Assembly (NCBI RefSeq): GCF_000974445.1
Contig: NZ_BBOJ01000001.1
Location: forward strand, 62,001 to 126,000
Direction: 5' to 3'
Length of the DNA stretch: 64,000 nt
Origin: Lentzea aerocolonigenes
GTDB lineage: Bacteria; Actinomycetota; Actinomycetes; Mycobacteriales; Pseudonocardiaceae
Below, piece after piece: positions 26,960-35,947 of the stretch. Positions within the stretch are counted from its first letter, which is position 1. Every line of letters begins with the position of its first letter. The translations under genes were made by a program, and so were the position numbers. The notes under the pieces were generated by a model, which saw only the letters and a program-made list of their open reading frames with translations, had not been told where the DNA came from and made no database searches.

Positions 26960-27714
26960 CAATGCCCCCGTCCGACCTTCAGGACGTCCAGCAGGCGCTG
27001 GTCGCCGGTCATCTCCTTGAGGTTCATCCGGTTCCAGAGCCAGAAGTAGACGAGCTCGGCATCACCGGTCACCTGCGCGTCACCTTCCTCGCCGGGCGCG
27101 GCAGCACGGGTCTGCGGCACCTCGCCCGCGGTGAGGGAGATCAGCCAGGACTCGGGCACGTCGGTCGGCCGCACCACGGCCGTACCGGACACCTCGCTGG
27201 GCGAGTCGCCGTCGAGCTTGGCCGCGACGATCGTGGTCAGCACCTCGTCGATGCCGTCGACGCACAGGTCGGTGTCCGTGGCCACGACCTGGCGGACGAC
27301 CGTCTGCGCGTCGAAGCGGCGCAGCACCGTCTCGTGAGCGATTCGGCGGTGCCACACCCAGGCGAGGTCGGGTGCTGCCGGGGAGAACGTCCACACCGGG
27401 CGATTTCCTGACACGGCCGCGAGGACCTCTCCGGCCTCAGCCAGCTGCAGGTCGAGGTAGTCGAGCGGCGACAGCCCGCCCCTCGGTGCCGGCGGCTTCA
27501 TCGGGTTGCGGCTACCGGTGCGCAGGTAGGCGGTCGAGGTCTCCAGGAAGCGCGCCAGGTGCACGACGAGGTCCTGCACGGTCCATCCCGGACGCGTCGG
27601 CACGTCGGCAGTCGGGTCCGCGTCCGCGACCGCCTTCCGGAACATCTCTGCCTGCTCGATGAACACAGCGGTCCACCGCTGAGCCGTCCACCCTGTCTGC
27701 ACCATGCGCGTCAT
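26959..27714 (-). CDS. Maleylpyruvate isomerase family mycothiol-dependent enzyme (DinB-like)
   Basis: A 251-residue protein of the mycothiol-dependent MDMPI family. The N-terminal DinB-type four-helix bundle includes PTRPGWTVQDLVVHLARFLE, whose His with later His residues (WVWHRRIAHETVLRRFDAQ) makes the metal site. The C-terminal half is the MDMPI_C domain. Family members use mycothiol as cofactor, but many have no known substrate, and nothing here supports a gentisate pathway. It heads the operon with three lipoproteins. Confidence 0.85.
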   Translation of the reverse strand: MTRMVQTGWTAQRWTAVFIEQAEMFRKAVADADPTADVPTRPGWTVQDLVVHLARFLETSTAYLRTGSRNPMKPPAPRGGLSPLDYLDLQLAEAGEVLAAVSGNRPVWTFSPAAPDLAWVWHRRIAHETVLRRFDAQTVVRQVVATDTDLCVDGIDEVLTTIVAAKLDGDSPSEVSGTAVVRPTDVPESWLISLTAGEVPQTRAAAPGEEGDAQVTGDAELVYFWLWNRMNLKEMTGDQRLLDVLKVGRGH

Positions 27715-27800
27715 CGTGCCCCAAACGCGCCACGCGTGAGTGGGGAACCGACCATGATGCTTCTGCGTCGCATGGATCAGAGACCAACCAGGGGGTGGCG

Positions 27801-28124
27801 ATGTTCGGCGTTGAGCCCGAACTGCTGCGCAACGCGTCCAAGGAGTTCGTCAACGGCTCCGACGCGGTGCGCGAGGCGGCGGAGATGATCTCGATGCTCA
27901 AGCTCGACGCCGGTGCGCTGGGAGAGGTCGACGCGGCTGCGGAGTTCGCGGACGCCCTCGCGAAGTTCGTCGGCACGCACTCCCAGGACCTCCGGCGCGG
28001 TTCCGCATGGATCACCGACGCCGCCGAAGGTCTCGTGTCGAACGCCGACTCCTACCAGCGCACCGACGACGATCACGCGGCCGCGCTGAAGAAGCTCGTC
28101 CAGGGACTTGGGGGCGGCAAGTGA
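27801..28124 (+). CDS. EspC-like type VII secretion target (ESX small helical protein)
   Basis: A 107-residue helical protein starting MFGVEPELLRNASKEFVNGS, the layout of excreted DUF2580/EspC proteins: two long amphipathic helices of about 40 residues around a short turn and no signal peptide. I chose the ATG at 27801 with AGGGGG six bases upstream; a GTG at 27795 is also in frame. It overlaps the hydrolase gene by 4 bp (GTGA), so the two are probably co-folded or co-secreted, as is common for type VII substrate pairs. Confidence 0.75.
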   Translation: MFGVEPELLRNASKEFVNGSDAVREAAEMISMLKLDAGALGEVDAAAEFADALAKFVGTHSQDLRRGSAWITDAAEGLVSNADSYQRTDDDHAAALKKLVQGLGGGK

Positions 28125-30094
28125 GCTACACGGATCCGGAGAGCCTGTACGGCAAGCTCGCGTCCGGCGACGTCGGCCGCATCGCCGCAGCCGCTGACCC
28201 GATCACGGGTGCGATCAGCGCGGTCGGCCGGGCCGGCGAGTCCGTGGCAAAGGGTGGCAAGACCGCGGTGAGCAACTGGGTCGGCGACACGGCCACGAAG
28301 TTCACCGCTCGTGCCGAGCTGTCCGCGACCGCCGCGAAGGCAGCTGTCGAACGACTCGGTGCAGGTGTGGACATCGTCCAGGCCGCGTCGCGGGCTTACG
28401 GTCAGATGCGCGGTGCCGCGGACCAGGCGATCAACGTGTGGCGCAGCCGTCCACCGGGTCTCGACGAAGAGCAGACCCGCACACTCGCCAACCAGGTCAA
28501 CGACTCCCTGAACAAGGTGAAGTCGGGCTACGACAACGTGCTGCGGTCCTACGCCGGTGCCCTCACCAAGATTCCACCTGGTTTCGAGGAGTCCGCTCGC
28601 ACGGACTGCGGCTGGGACCGTGCCGCTCAACGGGCAGGCGCAGGCGGGGCACTGCCGCCGGTGCCGCCACCCGGTACCGACCCGAAAACGGTCGCTGCCT
28701 GGTGGAAATCGCTCAGTGCGGACCAGCAGAAGGCGTTGCTGGACACCAAGTTCCAGGAGCTCGGCCAGCTTCCCGGCTTGCCGGCCGAAGTGCTCGACAA
28801 AGCGAACCGCGCACGCGTCACGGATGACATCGACCGGTTCAACAGCCAGAAAACCGCTCTGCAGCAGCAACTCGCGGAACGTGCTCGTGAACTGGGCGTT
28901 GATCCGAACTCGTCAGATGGCCAACGAGCACTGCGCAACGACCCGCAAGGGTCGCAACTGATGGCCAAGTACGACGAAGCAGCCCGCCGCGCGCACAACG
29001 CGGAAATGGCGAACAAGTCGTTGATCATGGCGGGCGACCAGGTCGAGAAGAACGGCAAGCAGGCCTACGTCCTCGCCTACAGCCCCGACGGCCCCGGTGG
29101 CAAGGAAGGCACGATGGCGGTGGCGTTCGGCAACCCGGACACCGCCAAGAACCTCGCCGTCTGCGTGCCGGGAACTACTTCGAGCCTCGAAAGCGGCTTC
29201 AGCATGGAGCAGGCCGCCAACCTCAGCAACGCGATGGGGCCGGACGGGGCCGCGATCCAGTGGCTCGGGTACGACGCGCCCGCTGCCGCGCTGGGACAGG
29301 TCAACGACCCGGCACAGGCCATCGAGGGCGGCAGGATCCTCGCGAAGGACGTCGAGAACTACCGCGCGGTCAACCCCAACGCGCACGTCACCGTCATCGG
29401 GCACAGCTACGGCAGCACGGTCGTCGGTTACTCGGCGATGGACAACGGTCTGAAGGCCGACGACATCGCATTCGTCGGCTCTCCCGGTGTCGGCGCGTCC
29501 AACGTGAACCAGCTCGGTCCGGGCGCTGGGCACGTGTACGTCGGTGGCACCGAGCACGACCCGGTCATCCAGGGCACGAGTGGCGACTGGTTCACCAAGG
29601 ACGGGTCGTCGACCGGGCCGTACGACGCCTCGTTCGGCGCGAAGCAGTTCGGCACCTCCGGCGAGTCCTGGGTCGGGCACGCGCACTCCGCCTACTACGA
29701 CAAGGGTTCCGAGTCGTTGGGCAACCTCGCCAAGATCGCGACCGGGCACGGCGGTGACGTCACCGAGCAGCGGTGGCAGGACTCGCCGACGCCGGTCGAG
29801 GTACCTGGCTCGAACCTGCCCGGTGTGGGCCCGGTCATCGACTGGGGTGTCAACACCGGCAAGGAGGTCGTCGACATGGGCGAGGACGTCTGGCGCGGTG
29901 GCGGCCAGGTCGTCGACGACATCTCCCGGGGCAACTGGGGAGACGCCGGACGCCACGCGGTGGGCACCGCGGGCGAGGTGGCGAGCGATGCCGCCGACGT
30001 CGTCGTCGACACGCTGGGCAACGTCGGTGAGCTGGGCCGGGACGCCGTCGAGGGTGTCGGCGGCGTGGTGAAGAAGATCGGGTCCTGGTTCTAG
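28121..30094 (+). CDS. Putative type VII-exported alpha/beta hydrolase (DUF1023-like)
   Basis: A 657-residue protein. Residues 1-150 are an alpha-helical WXG/LXG-like N-terminal segment. The centre has a coiled-coil-like Gln/Arg-rich stretch (about 240-330). From about residue 340 a DUF1023-type alpha/beta hydrolase follows, with nucleophile Ser429 in VIGHSYGSTVVG, a candidate acid in EHDPVI and a candidate His in GHAHSAYY. The C-terminus is an alternating Gly/Asp/Val tail with repeated DVV/EVV segments. No Sec signal is present. Export by the type VII route is inferred from the coupled EspC-like partner. Confidence 0.8.
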   Translation: MSYTDPESLYGKLASGDVGRIAAAADPITGAISAVGRAGESVAKGGKTAVSNWVGDTATKFTARAELSATAAKAAVERLGAGVDIVQAASRAYGQMRGAADQAINVWRSRPPGLDEEQTRTLANQVNDSLNKVKSGYDNVLRSYAGALTKIPPGFEESARTDCGWDRAAQRAGAGGALPPVPPPGTDPKTVAAWWKSLSADQQKALLDTKFQELGQLPGLPAEVLDKANRARVTDDIDRFNSQKTALQQQLAERARELGVDPNSSDGQRALRNDPQGSQLMAKYDEAARRAHNAEMANKSLIMAGDQVEKNGKQAYVLAYSPDGPGGKEGTMAVAFGNPDTAKNLAVCVPGTTSSLESGFSMEQAANLSNAMGPDGAAIQWLGYDAPAAALGQVNDPAQAIEGGRILAKDVENYRAVNPNAHVTVIGHSYGSTVVGYSAMDNGLKADDIAFVGSPGVGASNVNQLGPGAGHVYVGGTEHDPVIQGTSGDWFTKDGSSTGPYDASFGAKQFGTSGESWVGHAHSAYYDKGSESLGNLAKIATGHGGDVTEQRWQDSPTPVEVPGSNLPGVGPVIDWGVNTGKEVVDMGEDVWRGGGQVVDDISRGNWGDAGRHAVGTAGEVASDAADVVVDTLGNVGELGRDAVEGVGGVVKKIGSWF

Positions 30095-30477
30095 AAACGC
30101 ACCACCGGCAGCAGGTGGGAGAGGTCGGCTCGGGTCCCCGACGCGGTGACCCGAGCACCGTCCAGGGCGTCGGTCCACGCCAGGTCGCCGGTCGCCAGTT
30201 CCAGCCACGTGCGCGGGTCGGTCTCCACCACGTTCGGGGGTGTTCCTCGGGTGTGGCGCGGGCCCTCGACGCACTGCACCGCGGCGAACGGGGGGACGCG
30301 CACCTCGACGCTGCGGCCGGGGGCGAGGGTTTCCAGGGTGCGCAGGCTCAGGCGGACCGCGGCGGCCAGCACCGGGCGTTCTGGCTGGTCAGCTTCGCCT
30401 CGCAGCCACGGGAGCACGGCCTGCACGGCGGCTCGCATCTCGGCTGGGTCGACGGCTTTGGCTGGCACGTCGCCCAC
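30091..30477 (-). CDS. Sterol carrier family (SCP2-like) protein
   Basis: A 128-residue protein with the SCP2 fold of the actinobacterial sterol-carrier-like family: AAVRLSLRTLETLAPGRSVE, VRVPPFAAVQCVEGP, RGTPPNVVETDPRTWLELA and a C-terminal LSHLLPVVRF. Orthologues are small conserved proteins near purF in related genomes (from memory), so this is probably part of the ancestral purine neighbourhood. Its stop shares a CTAG with the stop of the convergent hydrolase gene. The ligand is unknown. Confidence 0.85.
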   Translation of the reverse strand: MGDVPAKAVDPAEMRAAVQAVLPWLRGEADQPERPVLAAAVRLSLRTLETLAPGRSVEVRVPPFAAVQCVEGPRHTRGTPPNVVETDPRTWLELATGDLAWTDALDGARVTASGTRADLSHLLPVVRF

Positions 30478-30527
30478 ATTAGCGAAGCGGCAGCGGCGGT
30501 CCCCGGGCTGTTGGTATATGTGGGCGC

Positions 30528-32054
30528 GTGATCAGGAACTTCGCCGTCGTCGGTCCCGGGCAGGCGACCAGGGAGCGGTTGACGGCGGCACTCGCGGCCG
30601 CGCCGGACATGGCCGTCTACCGGATCGGGCGGGGTGCGGACCCGTTGCCCGTCTCGGCGACGTTCGATCCCGCCGACCAGCCTGGGTGCCGGAGTCTGCT
30701 CGACTGGTTCGAGCGGGGTGCGCCGTCCGGGGCCGTGCTGCTGGTGGACGACTGGGCGTTGTGCTCCGAGCAGGACCCCGGGCTCGACAGGACCGTCGAG
30801 TGGGTCGCGGCGTTCGGGCCCGCGCGGGGCGTGCAGGTCGTCGTCACGGCACGGAAGTGGGCGGATCTGCCCGGACGGTTGCGGCGGCACCTGCACGGCG
30901 AGCCGACGGACTTCCTCGCGCTGCACGGGATCCAGGCCGATCTCAGCGACATGTGGCAGCGCGACGACTTCCGGACGACCGCCGGGGTCGACGACCGCGG
31001 CTGGCCGGTCCACCTCCAGCTCGAGATCGGTGGTGCCGTGCACGGCGGCAGCGCGGACCAGCTGCTGAGCGCGCTGCTCGGGCTGATGGCCACGCACTCG
31101 GCCGAGCACCTGCAGTTCCTCTTCGTCGACGGCACCGGCAGCGGGATCTTCGAACCGCTGAGCTTCGCGTCGCAGGTCGCGTACACGCTGACGCCCGACG
31201 CGGACGACGCGACGGTCCTGCGGTTGCTGGACGCGCTGGCGGGTGAGCTCGGCCGGCGCCAGGAAATCCTGCACAAGGCCGGCAACTTCAGGAACCTCGC
31301 CGACTACCGCGAGGCCGTGCGCGACGGCGCCCCGCTCGACCCGATCGCCGACCTGCTGATCTGCGTCGACGGCGCAGCGGCCGTGTTCGACCGGGAACCG
31401 TTGTTCCACGAGCACATGGTGATGATGATGCGTGCCGGCCGGACGCTGGGCCTGCACGTCCTGTACTCCGGCGGCGTACCGGAAACCCCTTACGAGCTAC
31501 CGGAGTGGCCGCTCGCCAACCCGACCTACGACCTGGTCGAGATGCTGGAGCTGCTGCCGCACGCGCCGGGCGCCGGCACCGCCCACGAGATCATGCTTCC
31601 GCCGCTCGGCCACGACGGAAAGCCGTTGACGCTCGACATGCTGCCGCCGGGCGCGCTCGGCGTGGTCGACAAGCCCTACGAACACCGCAGGGACGTCCTC
31701 GTCCCGGCTTTCACGACGGAACTGCGGCACGGCGCCATCGTAGGCGCGCCCGGCACCGGCAAGTCCACGACGCTGCGCACGCTCGCCACCGTCCTCGGCG
31801 ACCTGAGCGCCTACCAGCTGCTCGACGGACCCGGCGAACCTCTTGACCCGCAACGGCACATCGTCGTCACCGCCCGCACGTGGGACCAGGTTCCGCCGTT
31901 CATCAGGGACAGCCTGGCGTTCGGCATCGAGCTGCGCCTGGACGACCCGAACACGTCGCTGGTCAACCCCCGCAGCGCGGCGCAGGTGCCGATCCTGCCG
32001 GGCATCGGGCTGTCCGTGCGCGACAAGGCCGCCGTCCAGATCGCTCTCCCGTGA
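30528..32054 (+). CDS. EccC-like (FtsK/SpoIIIE-related) type VII ATPase homologue, short form with a decayed inner P-loop
   Basis: A 508-residue protein without membrane helices. An N-terminal pseudo-domain has VVGPGQATRERL in place of Walker A and LLVDDWALC as a Walker-B-like strand. Residues about 140-330 align with an EccC ATPase module (AGVDDRGWPVHLQLEIGG, then LLGLMATHSAEHLQFLFVDG, LLICVDGAAAVF) but its P-loop is GGAVHGGSAD (168-177) with no Lys. A C-terminal module keeps a proper Walker A, GAPGTGKST (406-414), but is short. It is coupled to the longer paralogue by GTGA. An accessory or substrate-recognition role is more likely than motor activity. Confidence 0.8.
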   Translation: MIRNFAVVGPGQATRERLTAALAAAPDMAVYRIGRGADPLPVSATFDPADQPGCRSLLDWFERGAPSGAVLLVDDWALCSEQDPGLDRTVEWVAAFGPARGVQVVVTARKWADLPGRLRRHLHGEPTDFLALHGIQADLSDMWQRDDFRTTAGVDDRGWPVHLQLEIGGAVHGGSADQLLSALLGLMATHSAEHLQFLFVDGTGSGIFEPLSFASQVAYTLTPDADDATVLRLLDALAGELGRRQEILHKAGNFRNLADYREAVRDGAPLDPIADLLICVDGAAAVFDREPLFHEHMVMMMRAGRTLGLHVLYSGGVPETPYELPEWPLANPTYDLVEMLELLPHAPGAGTAHEIMLPPLGHDGKPLTLDMLPPGALGVVDKPYEHRRDVLVPAFTTELRHGAIVGAPGTGKSTTLRTLATVLGDLSAYQLLDGPGEPLDPQRHIVVTARTWDQVPPFIRDSLAFGIELRLDDPNTSLVNPRSAAQVPILPGIGLSVRDKAAVQIALP

Positions 32055-34252
32055 GCCGGCAGATCTACCGCATCGGCCGAGGCACTCCGTCGACCCCGGT
32101 CAACCGCTCGTTCGACCCCGAGGACCACCGCCGCTGCCAGAACCTGCTGGCGTGGTTCGAACGCGGCGCGGAACCCGGCGCGACGCTGCTCGTCGACGAC
32201 TGGAAGCTTTGCGCGGCAAGCGATCCCGGCCTCGCCGAGTCGGTGAGGTGGATCGCCGCCACGGCACGCGGCGTCGAGGTCGTCATCACCGCCGGCACAC
32301 CGGACGACGTGCCGGAGCGGCTGCGATCGTTGGTACGACTGGACTTCCTGGCGATGCACGGCCTGAGCACCTTCACCAAGGCCGAAGCCTGGAAGGGCGA
32401 GTGGGACCGGGTTCCGATCGGTGCCGGCACGGTCGTCGAGCTCACGCACCTCCCGGACGGGCAGTACCGCACAGGACGTCATCTTCACGCCACCACACGG
32501 GAAACGTTCCGCAGCCTGCTGCTCGGCCTGATGACCACACACTCGCCGAAGCTGTTCCAGGCGGTGTTCATCGACGCGCACGACTCCGACACGTTCGCCG
32601 GACTCGACGCGGCACCCCACATGCAGGCGCATCATCGAGGCGCGGCAAGCGATCCCGGACAGATCGCGGAATGGCTGGCGGCCGAGTCGGAACGCCGTCT
32701 CGAACTGGTCGGCAACACCTGGACGATCTTCCACCACCGCGGCTTCGACCAGGTGCTCCCGCAGCTCCTCATCTGCGTCACGGGCCTCGACGAGATCCCG
32801 GGCCTCGCCACCACCCTGGCGGCCATCGCCCAGGACGTCGGCAAGTCCGGCATGCAGCTGCTGCTCGACCGACCGTACGACATCGCACCGCACCAGGTGC
32901 CCGAGTGCACCGTGCCCGCGGACCTCGACGACATGGCCAGGTCGCTGCCACCACTGATGCACAAGGTCGAACCCGTGCCCGGCTTCTTCGCGCTGCAATG
33001 GGTTTCCGGCGAGTTCGACCGGCAGCGCTCCTGGCGGATGCGCCCGCTCCGCGAGCAGTACCGCGTCGCCCTGGGCACCGACGAGCACGCGCAGCCGATC
33101 GAGATCGACGTCAAGACCAGCAGCCTGCAGGACGGAATGGGACCGCACGGCGAGGTGATCGCACCGGCGGACCGCCGCCAGGAGCTCCTCCGCGCGATGC
33201 TGCTCAGCCAGACGCTGTGGCACTCACCGGACGACCTCCAGCTGATTCTCATCGACTTCCACGGCACGGGTGTGTTCGCCGGGATCGACAACGCACCACA
33301 CGTCTACGGGCACTACCGCGGCATGAGTCCGATGATCGCCGACCGCGTCCTCGAAGCGTTGCAGGGCGAGCAGGAACGGCGAACCCGGATGCTCACCCCA
33401 GGGCACCACAAAACGACCTGGGACTACCGCAGAGCGCGCTACAACGGCGCGCCGCTCGACCCGCTGCCGGAAGTCCTCGTCTGCGTCGACGGCGTGCGCG
33501 GGCTGGTCGACGAGCACCCGGAGTTCCTCAAGGTGCTGATGAGCTTCGGACGGCTGGGACGCAGCTACGGCCAGCACCTCCTGCTGTCGGACTCGACCCA
33601 GGTCGACGAGCTGAAGAGCTACATCGGGTACCGCTTCGAGCTCACCGGCGAAGGGTGGACGCGGCGCATCAGCAAGTCCGCGGAGACCTTCACGCTCCCA
33701 GCGGACCTCGACGAGGTCGTGCGATCACTGCCGCGTGCGATGCAGAAGGTCGAGCCGCTGCACGACCAGCTCCTGCCACCGCCGTTGCACGAGTGGTCCG
33801 CGCTCACGCTCGACCAGCTCGGCACACACGAGCGCGCGATGCCCATCGGCATGCGGGACGTCCCGTTCGAGCACCGGGTCGACGTGTTCTGGGCCGACTT
33901 CTCGCGGGGAGGACACGGCGCGATCGTCGGCAAACCGGGCTCCGGCCGCACCACGGCGATGCGCACGCTGACCGAGTCGATCACCAGGACCTTCGGCTCC
34001 ACCAACGGTTTCCACCTCCAGGACGGCCCGCTGGCAGGCCGCCCGGACGCGCAGCACGTGGTCGTCACCGCGTCGTCGTGGGGCGAGGTGCCGCAGTTCG
34101 TCAGGGACGATCTCGCGTGGGGTGTCGAGCTCAAGCTCGCGGACCCGTCCTGGTCGATCGTGGACGAACGCCGGCAGGCGAACCTCCCCGACCGACCGGG
34201 CACGGGTCTCTGCGTGCACCTCAAGGAGCAGGTGCGGATCGCCACCTCATGA
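32051..34252 (+). CDS. EccC-like type VII ATPase homologue, long form with two decayed modules and one intact P-loop
   Basis: A 733-residue soluble paralogue of the preceding protein; YRIGRG, LLVDDWKLC and the final HLKEQVRIA stretch match it. It has three EccC-like modules after the N-terminal segment. Module 1 has HLHATTRETFRSLL and module 2 EVIAPADRRQELL where Walker A should be, yet both keep Walker-B-like strands (AVFIDAH, LILIDFHG). The last module retains GKPGSGRTT (627-635). EccC proteins normally also carry membrane helices and an active first ATPase; neither is present. The GTG start overlaps the upstream stop. Confidence 0.8.
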   Translation: MSRQIYRIGRGTPSTPVNRSFDPEDHRRCQNLLAWFERGAEPGATLLVDDWKLCAASDPGLAESVRWIAATARGVEVVITAGTPDDVPERLRSLVRLDFLAMHGLSTFTKAEAWKGEWDRVPIGAGTVVELTHLPDGQYRTGRHLHATTRETFRSLLLGLMTTHSPKLFQAVFIDAHDSDTFAGLDAAPHMQAHHRGAASDPGQIAEWLAAESERRLELVGNTWTIFHHRGFDQVLPQLLICVTGLDEIPGLATTLAAIAQDVGKSGMQLLLDRPYDIAPHQVPECTVPADLDDMARSLPPLMHKVEPVPGFFALQWVSGEFDRQRSWRMRPLREQYRVALGTDEHAQPIEIDVKTSSLQDGMGPHGEVIAPADRRQELLRAMLLSQTLWHSPDDLQLILIDFHGTGVFAGIDNAPHVYGHYRGMSPMIADRVLEALQGEQERRTRMLTPGHHKTTWDYRRARYNGAPLDPLPEVLVCVDGVRGLVDEHPEFLKVLMSFGRLGRSYGQHLLLSDSTQVDELKSYIGYRFELTGEGWTRRISKSAETFTLPADLDEVVRSLPRAMQKVEPLHDQLLPPPLHEWSALTLDQLGTHERAMPIGMRDVPFEHRVDVFWADFSRGGHGAIVGKPGSGRTTAMRTLTESITRTFGSTNGFHLQDGPLAGRPDAQHVVVTASSWGEVPQFVRDDLAWGVELKLADPSWSIVDERRQANLPDRPGTGLCVHLKEQVRIATS

Positions 34253-35890
34253 GCGCCGCAACTTCCGTTGTGCGTCATAGAGGTTCCGTGGAGTCACGTC
34301 CGTGGTGCCGTACAGCTCCAACCTGGAGTTCAGCTCTCCGGTGAAGTCCGGTTTGTCGATCTGGCCGAAGTCGCGGACCTCGGAGATCGCGACCGTGGCG
34401 CTGCACGGCGCCACCTGGTCGATGCGGACGTTGCCGGCGCGCTGGTTCACCACCGTGACGTTCCAGTGCGCGAACCGGGCTCCGTACAACGGACCCGCGT
34501 TCGCGCTGCCGCCGTGCGCACCGACGTTGTTGATGGTGATCTCGGTGCGGACGTTGCCGAACGGCAGACCGCGGTGGGTGTCGAAGACGTCGTGGTCCAT
34601 GCGGCCGCGCGTCCAGACGTTGCCGCACGACAGGCCTTCGACGTTCAGGCCGTGGTTGCCCGCACCCGCCTGGGACGGCTCGGACGGCGCCTCGATCACG
34701 AAGCCGTCGGTCAGGTTGTCGTGGGACTGCTCGCGCGTGGCGTACGCGTGGTGGTGCCCACGGCCGGAGACCCGCGTGTTCAGCAGCGAGATCCCCTTGG
34801 CGGACACCAGCAGGAAGCCGTTGTCGACGTCCTGGACGTGCACGTCGTCGGCCCAGCAGTCCCAGGCGCACTGGAACGCGAGACCGTTGTAGCCCTTGTC
34901 CTGCAGGTGCTTCGGGGTCGGCACCTTGAACATCTCGATCTTGATGCCCTCGACGCCCGCACCGGTGACGACCGGCGCCATCGTGGTCAGGCGCGGCTTC
35001 CACTCCGGGCGGATCTCCAGCGGCAACGGCTGCGCGAGCTTCACCCTGTTGCCGCGCACCCACTCCACGCGCACCGGCCACAGGAACGGGAAGTACGACA
35101 GGAGCTTGTCCTTGTCGTCCCACCTGTACGTCGCCGTACCGGGAACGTCACCGCACATGTGCTTCGGCAGCGAGTAGTGGTCGTCGTCCAGCCGCAGCAG
35201 CACGCGCTGACCGGCTCGCAGGCTCCGTCCGTTCTCGACGGTCACGACGAACGAACCTCGTGCCGCAGCACCGGAAACCGCCGTCAGCGTCTCACCGGCC
35301 TCCAGCTCGTTTCCGGTCCAGCCCTCGAACGGCCACTTGTGCGCCTTGATCGCGTCGACCAGCGGCCGGTAGCGGTCGCGGTGGCACACCCACACCAGCC
35401 CGCCGGACCAGCTCCACGCCGAGTTCTCCGAGCCGTACCGGCTGCGGTTGATGCCGACGATCTCCTCCAGCGACCGGGTCGCGTAGAAGGTCGTCTTCGC
35501 GCTGCCCGCCCCGCGCAGCACGACGTTGTCGTAGCCGATGCGGATGATGTCGTCGATCCGGTAGCGGCCCGGCGGCACGAAGACGGTGCCACCACCGAGC
35601 TTGCCGACGAACTCGACGGCCTTGTTGATCGCGGCGGACGCGTCGGCCGAGCCGTCCCCGCGCGCACCGAAGAAGAGCACGTTCGCCAGAACGGGCCGGC
35701 GACCGGGACGCTCACCGGTCCGGTAGCCGGCGTACGCGACGTTCGGAATCTGCGGGTGGTTGTAGGGGTTCGCCACGAACTCCTGCCACAGCGAGGCGGA
35801 GGACGCTGCCGAGGCAGTCCCCGTCATCGCTGACGTGCCGACCAGCGCAACCCCTGTAGCCAGCAGGAATCGCCGTCTGTCGATGTTCAT
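34247..35890 (-). CDS. Tat-exported right-handed beta-helix protein (pectate lyase superfamily)
   Basis: A 547-residue secreted protein. The twin-arginine signal MNIDRRRFLLATGVALVG is followed by an Ala-rich cleavage region near residue 28. The mature protein begins the pectate_lyase_3/GH28-related domain at NVLFFGARGDGSADASAAIN and continues GGGTVFVPPGRYRI; repeated beta-helix rungs fill the middle (WADDVHVQDVDNGFLLVSAK). It probably binds or cleaves an extracellular polysaccharide, with substrate unknown. It converges on the long EccC-like gene with a 6-bp overlap and is co-directional with EspG. Confidence 0.85.
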   Translation of the reverse strand: MNIDRRRFLLATGVALVGTSAMTGTASAASSASLWQEFVANPYNHPQIPNVAYAGYRTGERPGRRPVLANVLFFGARGDGSADASAAINKAVEFVGKLGGGTVFVPPGRYRIDDIIRIGYDNVVLRGAGSAKTTFYATRSLEEIVGINRSRYGSENSAWSWSGGLVWVCHRDRYRPLVDAIKAHKWPFEGWTGNELEAGETLTAVSGAAARGSFVVTVENGRSLRAGQRVLLRLDDDHYSLPKHMCGDVPGTATYRWDDKDKLLSYFPFLWPVRVEWVRGNRVKLAQPLPLEIRPEWKPRLTTMAPVVTGAGVEGIKIEMFKVPTPKHLQDKGYNGLAFQCAWDCWADDVHVQDVDNGFLLVSAKGISLLNTRVSGRGHHHAYATREQSHDNLTDGFVIEAPSEPSQAGAGNHGLNVEGLSCGNVWTRGRMDHDVFDTHRGLPFGNVRTEITINNVGAHGGSANAGPLYGARFAHWNVTVVNQRAGNVRIDQVAPCSATVAISEVRDFGQIDKPDFTGELNSRLELYGTTDVTPRNLYDAQRKLRRS

Positions 35891-35947
35891 TTCGCCGTCT
35901 CCAAGGGGTCTTGGCCACGGCGGCGGTGGTCAGATCAAACCAGACAT

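Noticed and set aside
30091..30477. SCP2-like protein as an immunity partner of the hydrolase
   Set aside because: It is convergent rather than co-directional, shares no sequence with known immunity families, and similar proteins are conserved near purF, so it more likely belongs to the old purine neighbourhood.
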